Source: an uncultured Lachnospiraceae bacterium (lineage in GTDB: Bacteria; Bacillota; Clostridia; Lachnospirales; Lachnospiraceae). Taken from it: a stretch of DNA of 10,604 nt. The notes under the pieces were generated by a model. It was given only the letters and a program-made list of their open reading frames with translations, was not told the DNA's origin and ran no database searches. Position numbers and translations under genes: made by a program. The stretch is taken from contig CAJKWK010000070.1 in assembly GCA_905203555.1 (NCBI GenBank), forward strand, positions 1 through 10,604, written 5' to 3'. Below are positions 6,230-10,604 of the stretch, piece after piece (positions within the stretch are counted from its first letter, which is position 1; every line of letters begins with the position of its first letter).

Positions 6230-8182
6230 ATGACAACTCAAATAAAGGAATTAATAGACCGCATCAATGCTGCTAAGGAAGCCTATTACAACGATGGTGA
6301 AGCTATTATGTCTGACAGGGAGTATGATGCTCTGGAAGAACAGCTGAAAGAATTACAGAAAAAGGAAGGGATTCTCGATCAGGATATTGAAATTCCGGTC
6401 GGCGCCGTCGTATCTGGTATGCGTAAAAAAGTTACGCATGAAAAAGCTGCTTTATCGCTGGATAAAACAAAAAGCGTTACAGAGCTGGTAGAATGGCTTG
6501 GACAGAATGTTGGCGTACTTTCCTGGAAAATGGATGGTTTGACGATTGTAGCTACCTATAACAATGGTCATCTGGTGCAGGCTGTCACAAGAGGGAATGG
6601 AATAGTCGGAGAAGATGTGACCGATAATGCTAGAAAATTCGTAGGATTGCCTGCAGAAATTCCATACAAAGAAAAATTGACTGTGCGCGCTGAGGCAGTC
6701 ATGACATATGAAGAATTTAACCGTATTGTCGAAACGATGGGAGAAGATGCCGGCCGGTATAAAAACCCAAGAAACCTGGCTACTGGCACTGTCAGACGTA
6801 TCAACGGAGAGGACGAGCGGACCATCGAATTATTTGTTTTCCAGTGTGTAGATATGAAGGGAAAACCGAAACATGTCATGCAGCAATTCAAACAACTGGA
6901 AGAATGGGGATTTCAGGTAGTTGGACATCGGCTTGTAACACCGCTCAATCTGGCCCAGGTAGTGGAAGAAATGAAACAGAAAATAGCGGCCAATCCTTTC
7001 CCAAGCGATGGACTGGTACTGACCTACAACGACAGCCAGTATGCGGAGAGCCTTGGAAATACTGGAAAATTTCCGAGAGGCTCCATGGCATTCAAGTGGC
7101 AGGATGAAGCAATAGAAACCTCATTAACTGGAATAGAGTGGCAGGCATCCCGAAGTGGATTAATTAACCCAGTAGCCGTATTTGAACCAGTTGAAATTGA
7201 CGGAACCAGTGTCAGCAGAGCATCGCTCTTTAATGTTTCCTATACAGAAAGCCTGCAGCTTGGAACAGGAGATAAAATAACGGTATATAAAGCAAATATG
7301 ATCATTCCGCAGGTTGCAGAAAATCTGACAAAAAGCGGGACTATGACGATACCAAAGATTTGTCCAGCATGTGGAGAAGAAACGGAAATTCATACCAGTA
7401 CAAAGTCCGGAAGAGAAGTAAAAACTCTGCATTGCTCAAATAAAGACTGTCCGGCAAAACAGTTGGGACGATTCCAGCGGTTTGTGTGCAGGGACGCAAT
7501 GAATATTGTTGGATTGTCTGATGAGACATTAAAGAAATTTATCGACAAAGGCTGGCTTCGCAGTTTATCGGATATTTACCGCCTTCAGGATCATAAAGTT
7601 GAGATAGAGCAAATGGAGGGGTTTGGTAAAAAATCTGTTGAAAATATTTTAAAATCCATAGAAGCTTCCAAACATGTGGAACCCTGGCGTTTTCTCTATG
7701 CAATGAGCATTCCGAATGTGGGGCGTGATGTATCCAAAAAGATCATCCGTTTCTGCGGGGGTTCGTTTGATGCATTTCTTGAAAAGCTAAAATATGGAGA
7801 AGATGTGTTCCGCGGCGCCGAAGATGTAGGAGAAGTGATCCAGGCATCTATTTACGACTGGAAGCAGAACCGGCATTTTACAGAGGATATGGCAAATCTG
7901 GTAGATATGATGGATTTTATCCAGTCAGACAATGCTTCTGATGTGCTGGCTGGAAAGACAGTCGTGATTACCGGAACTTTGGAGACATTTAAAAACCGCG
8001 ATGAATTCATCGCCTTTGTAGAACAAAATGGAGGAAAAGTATCTGGATCGGTATCAAAGAAAACATCATATTTGGTCAACAACGATGTGTTCAGTAACTC
8101 ATCGAAAAACAAAAAGGCTAAGGAGCTTGGAGTACCGATTGTCAATGAAAAAGAGTTCAAAGCATTGGTTCTCTCTAAATAA
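6230..8182 (+). CDS. ligA: NAD-dependent DNA ligase LigA, Lachnospiraceae-type variant
   Basis: The product is 650 aa; LigA seals nicks in duplex DNA using NAD+. The ATG at 6230 has AGAGGAGG 7 nt upstream. Domains in order are: Ia, with AYYNDGEAIMSDREYD (18-33); adenylation, with KMDG (100-103; Lys100 takes AMP), TRGNGIVGEDVT (120-131), VRAE (152-155), KNPRNLATG (178-186), SDGLVLT (259-265) and AFK (287-289); OB fold; zinc finger with Cys378, Cys381, Cys402 and Cys407; helix-hairpin-helix repeats (about 415-545); and BRCT (about 573-650, LAGKTVVITGTLE...). Two usually conserved residues differ: the Glu two before the nucleophile (E. coli Glu113) is Ser98, and the motif-IV Lys (E. coli Lys290) is Thr265. 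I recall the same LSWKxDG and SDGLVL forms in other Lachnospiraceae ligases, so it is likely a functional lineage. It may be an extra copy or the housekeeping one; the window cannot decide. Confidence 0.96.
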   Translation: MTTQIKELIDRINAAKEAYYNDGEAIMSDREYDALEEQLKELQKKEGILDQDIEIPVGAVVSGMRKKVTHEKAALSLDKTKSVTELVEWLGQNVGVLSWKMDGLTIVATYNNGHLVQAVTRGNGIVGEDVTDNARKFVGLPAEIPYKEKLTVRAEAVMTYEEFNRIVETMGEDAGRYKNPRNLATGTVRRINGEDERTIELFVFQCVDMKGKPKHVMQQFKQLEEWGFQVVGHRLVTPLNLAQVVEEMKQKIAANPFPSDGLVLTYNDSQYAESLGNTGKFPRGSMAFKWQDEAIETSLTGIEWQASRSGLINPVAVFEPVEIDGTSVSRASLFNVSYTESLQLGTGDKITVYKANMIIPQVAENLTKSGTMTIPKICPACGEETEIHTSTKSGREVKTLHCSNKDCPAKQLGRFQRFVCRDAMNIVGLSDETLKKFIDKGWLRSLSDIYRLQDHKVEIEQMEGFGKKSVENILKSIEASKHVEPWRFLYAMSIPNVGRDVSKKIIRFCGGSFDAFLEKLKYGEDVFRGAEDVGEVIQASIYDWKQNRHFTEDMANLVDMMDFIQSDNASDVLAGKTVVITGTLETFKNRDEFIAFVEQNGGKVSGSVSKKTSYLVNNDVFSNSSKNKKAKELGVPIVNEKEFKALVLSK

Positions 8183-8262
8183 TTTTAGGACTTCCGAGCG
8201 AGAATTCTCAGTCATTCAATAACTGAATAGTTCATATTGGATAAGAAACCCAAAACCATACC

Positions 8263-8299
8263 CCCTAACAGGACATTCATGTTACACCTCCTGTTAGGG
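8263..8299 (+). other. Strong hairpin in the leader just before the 152-aa gene
   Basis: CCCTAACAGGA (8263-8273) and TCCTGTTAGGG (8289-8299) form a perfect 11-bp stem with a 15-nt loop. It ends about 13 nt before the AGAAGGAGG ribosome binding site at 8312. No T-run follows, so it is not a normal terminator. It may be an operator, an mRNA stability or translation-control element, or a processing site between ligA and the next gene. The rest of 8183-8325 holds only a short GAGAATTCTC palindrome (8200-8209). Confidence 0.6.
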
Positions 8300-8325
8300 A
8301 GGATGTGTAGCAGAAGGAGGATAGA

Positions 8326-8784
8326 ATGAATATCGTCGCATTAACATTAAAGGCAATGAAGAATACACCGGCGAAGGAGTTTGGTGATATCGCCAGAATG
8401 CAGTATGGCATATCCGAAACCACCAAAGAAAAGAAGGCCTATGTGATTAGCCAGATAGGAAAGGATATCGGCAAGGATATGTCTGATGAGTTTTTCGAGC
8501 ATGTGTACCGCGCCATGTGGGATTACGGTATGAGCGTTTATGATGCCGATAAATGGGCTTGGCTCAACACACTGTTCGGTTACGACATTGGAGCTGACAG
8601 AGCGATTGCTCTTATTACCTGGTACGATGACAATGGCATGGATGTGCTGGATCTTACCGCAGAGGATAAGGATACTCTTAAGAATGTAGCAGAACTGGAA
8701 CTCGGTTTTCATTTCAATTACACGGCATTTTCAAATGAGACACCTGATGCAATCAGTTATATCTGGCCAGCTCACATCTCATAA
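8326..8784 (+). CDS. Protein of unknown function, 152 aa
   Basis: The ATG at 8326 is preceded by AGAAGGAGG (8312-8320), a near-perfect ribosome binding site. I do not recognise the family. The protein is acidic overall and rich in Asp, Trp and Tyr. Residues 8-50 (KAMKNTPAKEFGDIARMQYGISETTKEKKAYVISQIG) look helical and mildly basic. Residues 55-112 carry the aromatic-acidic segments AMWDYGMSVYDADKWAWL and ITWYDDNGMDVLDL, and the C-terminus ends IWPAHIS. No signal or membrane segment is seen. Codon choice is somewhat more GC-rich than in the neighbours (many GAC, CTC, GGC and ACC), hinting at a separate origin, but this is a visual judgement. It is preceded by a hairpin leader and followed by 60 bp without a terminator before the next gene. 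Confidence 0.85.
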   Translation: MNIVALTLKAMKNTPAKEFGDIARMQYGISETTKEKKAYVISQIGKDIGKDMSDEFFEHVYRAMWDYGMSVYDADKWAWLNTLFGYDIGADRAIALITWYDDNGMDVLDLTAEDKDTLKNVAELELGFHFNYTAFSNETPDAISYIWPAHIS

Positions 8785-8844
8785 CATCGAAAATATGTCA
8801 AAATTTCAATAAGAAATCTTGTTAATTCTTGGAGAAGAAAAAGC

Positions 8845-9525
8845 ATGAGTTACGCATTTCAAATGACCTTTTTGGAAATTCCAAAAGAGAAAGTAATATC
8901 TGTATGTATGGAAATTGTAAATCGGTATTGGGAAAAAAATAACCAGATTCTGGAAGACAATCTCATTTATATCCCTTCCGTTAGAAACTTTTGCTATCAG
9001 GATGTATCGGTAAAGGATTACAAAAGAAGTCCATGGAAAGAAACGGATCGTTTCTGGTTAAAAAATCTGTTTCAGATCGAATTCCTTTACTGGGAAACCT
9101 ATGGGTTACTTGGAGTTTGCGGCGTTGACCTACCAGATATTTCAAGAAAAGCGGTGTCTGTTTATTTTCAGAACAGTACGGATCAAAATTATGAGTACGA
9201 GACATGGAAGGACATCTCCGTCTTTGAGAAGACCGTGAAAGAAATACAGATGTTATCCGATGCGGAAATTTTGAATCTTGCTGGAATTTGTGATGACGAA
9301 GATATACCGAATGTAGAGTATTACAGACAAACAGCTGTATACAAAAGGATTTACGAAACGTTGGATTTGGAATTTTGGCTATGGCATCGCAATGGAAATA
9401 TGACTAATTTTACGATGGGGCCGACGAAAAGCGAAGTAGACTGGATACAGTTGCATGACCAACTGATAAAAATACTGGTATTACATGAGTTTTTAACACA
9501 GAAGCTGGAACCATCAGGATATTAA
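8845..9525 (+). CDS. Protein of unknown function, 226 aa
   Basis: The ATG at 8845 has a modest ribosome binding site (GGAG at 8831-8834, 10 nt away). The protein has no signal peptide or membrane span and is rich in Trp, Tyr and Phe. The N-terminus (MSYAFQMTFLEIPKEKVISVCMEIVNRYW) looks like a beta strand followed by a helix. A central segment FLYWETYGLLGVCGVDLP (80-97) and the motif YFQNSTDQNYEYETW (107-121) stand out. I have an impression of related proteins with a YFQNSTDQ-type motif in other Firmicutes, some next to toxin or immunity genes, but I cannot name a family and assign no function. It is immediately followed by the 78-aa gene, whose ribosome binding site starts at the stop codon, so the pair is one operon. 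Confidence 0.87.
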   Translation: MSYAFQMTFLEIPKEKVISVCMEIVNRYWEKNNQILEDNLIYIPSVRNFCYQDVSVKDYKRSPWKETDRFWLKNLFQIEFLYWETYGLLGVCGVDLPDISRKAVSVYFQNSTDQNYEYETWKDISVFEKTVKEIQMLSDAEILNLAGICDDEDIPNVEYYRQTAVYKRIYETLDLEFWLWHRNGNMTNFTMGPTKSEVDWIQLHDQLIKILVLHEFLTQKLEPSGY

Positions 9526-9537
9526 GGAGGAATGCAC

Positions 9538-9774
9538 GTGGCTTTTTGGAAAGTATACAAATACCGCAGCAAAAACCGGTATATGTATGATTGGATCTGG
9601 TGGTACAGAACCATCGGTCAGTATCCGGAAGATCAGTGGGATACCATTAAAGAGGAACTGCGAAAACAAAGAGAAAAAAGAAAAGAAGAAGGGCAGAGGG
9701 CGCTGAATCATTTCATGAGTATTGCAGCAGCTCTTTGTGCCAATGGTCTCAGTGAACCATATTGGGGAAATTAA
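9538..9774 (+). CDS. Small basic/aromatic protein of unknown function, 78 aa
   Basis: I chose the GTG at 9538 because AAGGAGG (9524-9530) lies 7 nt upstream; the in-frame ATG at 9532 is only 1 nt from that site and too close to be used. The N-terminal 30 residues are basic and strikingly aromatic (AFWKVYKYRSKNRYMYDWIWWYRT), followed by a Lys/Arg/Glu-rich helix (IKEELRKQREKRKEEGQRAL, 37-56) and a short hydrophobic stretch (FMSIAAALCANGL, 59-71). No family is recognised. The gene starts 12 nt after the 226-aa gene and ends 30 nt before a strong terminator, so it closes that operon. Confidence 0.78.
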   Translation: MAFWKVYKYRSKNRYMYDWIWWYRTIGQYPEDQWDTIKEELRKQREKRKEEGQRALNHFMSIAAALCANGLSEPYWGN

Positions 9775-9803
9775 GCTCTCTTTATCAAAACTCATTCATC
9801 ATC

Positions 9804-9836
9804 AAAAGGGTTCGGGAATTCCGGACTCTTTTTTTT
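9804..9836 (+). terminator. Rho-independent terminator after the 226-aa/78-aa operon
   Basis: GGGTTCGG (9808-9815) pairs with CCGGACTC (9821-9828), with two G-T wobbles, around a GAATT loop. Eight T (9829-9836) follow and AAAA precedes the stem. Confidence 0.9.
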
Positions 9837-9847
9837 GCAAAAAACTC

Positions 9848-9904
9848 CATTTTTCATATCCGTAAAACTCCAAATTTGTTTGCAGCAGATATTCCTGTTA
9901 AACT
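9848..9904 (+). promoter_or_regulatory. Shared box (copy D) and promoter of the last gene pair
   Basis: CATTTTTCATATCCGTA (9848-9864; one change from the consensus) runs on into AAA. It is followed by a weak -35 TTGTTT (9876-9881), a 17-bp spacer and -10 TAAACT (9899-9904). The box starts 51 bp before the -10, the same distance as copy C and one less than copy A. It lies directly after the preceding operon's terminator. Confidence 0.7.
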
Positions 9905-9949
9905 ACAGGCAGAAATACATAAAGGAATCAACAAAAAGAGGTGATAAAA

Positions 9950-10105
9950 ATGGATCAAACAAAGACAGAAAACAAATATCGTTTAGAAGCAGAATTATTG
10001 TGGATGCGTATTATGTTACGAGCATTTGAACGCTTTATGAATGGTAGTCCGCAGACAAATAGAATTGCTATTGATAACACAGAACTTATTGCATATACAA
10101 ATTAA
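9950..10105 (+). CDS. Very small protein of unknown function, 51 aa
   Basis: The ATG at 9950 is preceded by AAAGAGGTGAT (9935-9945), much like the site before the minus-strand 195-aa gene. The sequence (MDQTKTENKYRLEAELLWMR...) is one amphipathic helix over residues 4-30, followed by a short tail ending NTELIAYTN. No membrane span or known motif is visible. I accept it because it has a good ribosome binding site, a boxed promoter 46 bp upstream, and the next gene's ribosome binding site starts right at its stop codon. It could be a small regulator or partner of the following protein; nothing in the sequence decides. Confidence 0.65.
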   Translation: MDQTKTENKYRLEAELLWMRIMLRAFERFMNGSPQTNRIAIDNTELIAYTN

Positions 10106-10118
10106 GAAAGGGAATTGT

Positions 10119-10521
10119 ATGCTTACAACACCAAAAAAACGGTTGGGCGGATATTATATGGGATAGGAATCACCTCGGTCGTGTCAGTGGAATCGACGAT
10201 GTACCATGTATGTTTTCGGATGCACTCATCCAATATTTTACTGTTGGAAATAAGTTGCCATTTGGAGTTGCGTTTGATGCAGAAGGCTGGGATGTTGGAT
10301 TTACAGAGGTAGCAGGAGATTTATATTTTTTCGATACGAAAACAAATGGAGATATTCCTAATTTCGTCAACCTATCTGCCACTATGCAGTGCTTAGGAAA
10401 CGAATGTATCAGAAAAATGGCAGACGAACTTATTTTGGATTTTGAGACATCATTGGACGATTGGGCTGCCTTCAGTATCTTTTATTATGAAGAAAAAGAG
10501 CGTCAACTACCCATCCGCTAA
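10119..10521 (+). pseudogene. Protein of unknown function, about 133 aa, with frame broken at an A7 tract
   Basis: An ATG at 10119 has a well-placed AAAGGG (10107-10112), but its frame stops at 10164-10166 after 15 codons. The long downstream frame (stop 10519-10521) has no ATG, GTG or TTG between 10105 and 10210, yet reads as good protein well before its first ATG at 10210 (NGWADIIWDRNHLGRVSGIDDVPC). Removing one A from the run of seven at 10133-10139 joins the two as MLTTPKNGWADIIW..., 133 aa. The restored protein has a central part with AFDAEGWDVGFTEVAGDLYFFDTK and an acidic C-terminal helical region (LDFETSLDDWAAFSIFYYEEKE). No family is recognised. The break may be a real mutation, a homopolymer sequencing error, or polymerase slippage at A7. 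If it is not restored, an internal start at 10210 would give 103 aa. Confidence 0.72.
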
Positions 10522-10544
10522 AGCGAATGGGCTTGTAAAAGCCC
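10510..10544 (+). other. Two overlapping, mutually exclusive hairpins at the end of the last gene
   Basis: CCCATCCGC (10510-10518) can pair with GCGAATGGG (10523-10531) with one mismatch. GGGCTT (10529-10534) can pair with AAGCCC (10539-10544). The two stems compete for GGG at 10529-10531. Neither is followed by a T-run, so this is not a clear terminator. I recognise nothing else in 10545-10604. Confidence 0.45.
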
Positions 10545-10604
10545 AGGGACTTTACAGGTGAGCAGTTGAGCAGAACCGTGACGCAGCAGGTTCGCCCTAT
10601 CACT

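Noticed and set aside
6844..7107. An 87-aa plus-strand frame and several minus-strand frames inside ligA.
   Set aside because: They are shadows of the ligA reading frame, which carries all expected domains across the same bases.
8200..8209. Perfect GAGAATTCTC palindrome downstream of ligA.
   Set aside because: Ten bases are short enough to arise by chance. It has no T-run and no second copy was seen, so no function is claimed.
8231..8245. TTCATATTGGAT upstream of the 152-aa gene as a possible fifth copy of the shared box.
   Set aside because: Only TTCATAT matches; the diagnostic CCGCA core and the preceding T-run are missing, and no promoter follows at the usual distance.
10545..10604. GAACC/GGTTC repeat and a GGTTCGCC string near the right edge, suggestive of a tRNA T-arm.
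   Set aside because: The surrounding bases do not form a tRNA cloverleaf, and no acceptor or anticodon arm can be drawn.

Overview
The window looks like an accessory region of a low-GC, Gram-positive Clostridia genome, most likely Lachnospiraceae. The reasons are AT-rich intergenic DNA, strong AGGAGG-type ribosome binding sites, compact operons of small proteins, and a LigA carrying the LSWKxDG / SDGLVL variant motifs that I recall from Lachnospiraceae ligases. No integrase, relaxase, phage structural gene, tRNA, rRNA or CRISPR array is visible, so an integrated element or plasmid is inferred, not proven.

Layout. (1) Positions 2-316 are the 3' end of a gene that starts outside the window. 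(2) Positions 382-2219 form a tight three-gene unit: a 118-aa protein, a divergent SecY overlapping it by 41 bp, and a 60-aa protein that reads as a minimal SecE. This is an accessory SecYE translocon. (3) Positions 2318-4061 hold a LytR-CpsA-Psr (LCP) protein with a long acidic tail and a 108-aa protein, closed by a clear terminator. (4) Positions 4266-5387 hold an unrecognised 373-aa protein. It converges on an unrecognised 195-aa minus-strand protein (5427-6014) across a bidirectional terminator. (5) Divergent from the latter is ligA, an NAD-dependent DNA ligase (6230-8182). (6) Downstream come a 152-aa protein preceded by an 11-bp hairpin, then a 226-aa/78-aa pair ended by a terminator. 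(7) The end holds a 51-aa protein and a 133-aa protein whose frame is broken at an A7 tract.

The most striking signal is a near-identical 17-18 bp box, CATTTTTCATATCCGCA. It occurs four times, and each time its 5' end lies 47-52 bp upstream of a plausible -10 element. The boxes precede the LCP operon, the 373-aa gene, the 195-aa gene (on the minus strand) and the 51-aa/133-aa pair. The secYE unit and ligA show no box in their own orientation, although the minus-strand box lies in the ligA intergenic region. This suggests one regulator controls four separate units of the region.

Inferred cooperation: an extra SecYE channel beside an LCP cell-envelope enzyme suggests a cell-surface function, such as export or wall attachment of element-encoded products. 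LigA would serve element or host DNA maintenance. Most other proteins have no function I can assign.
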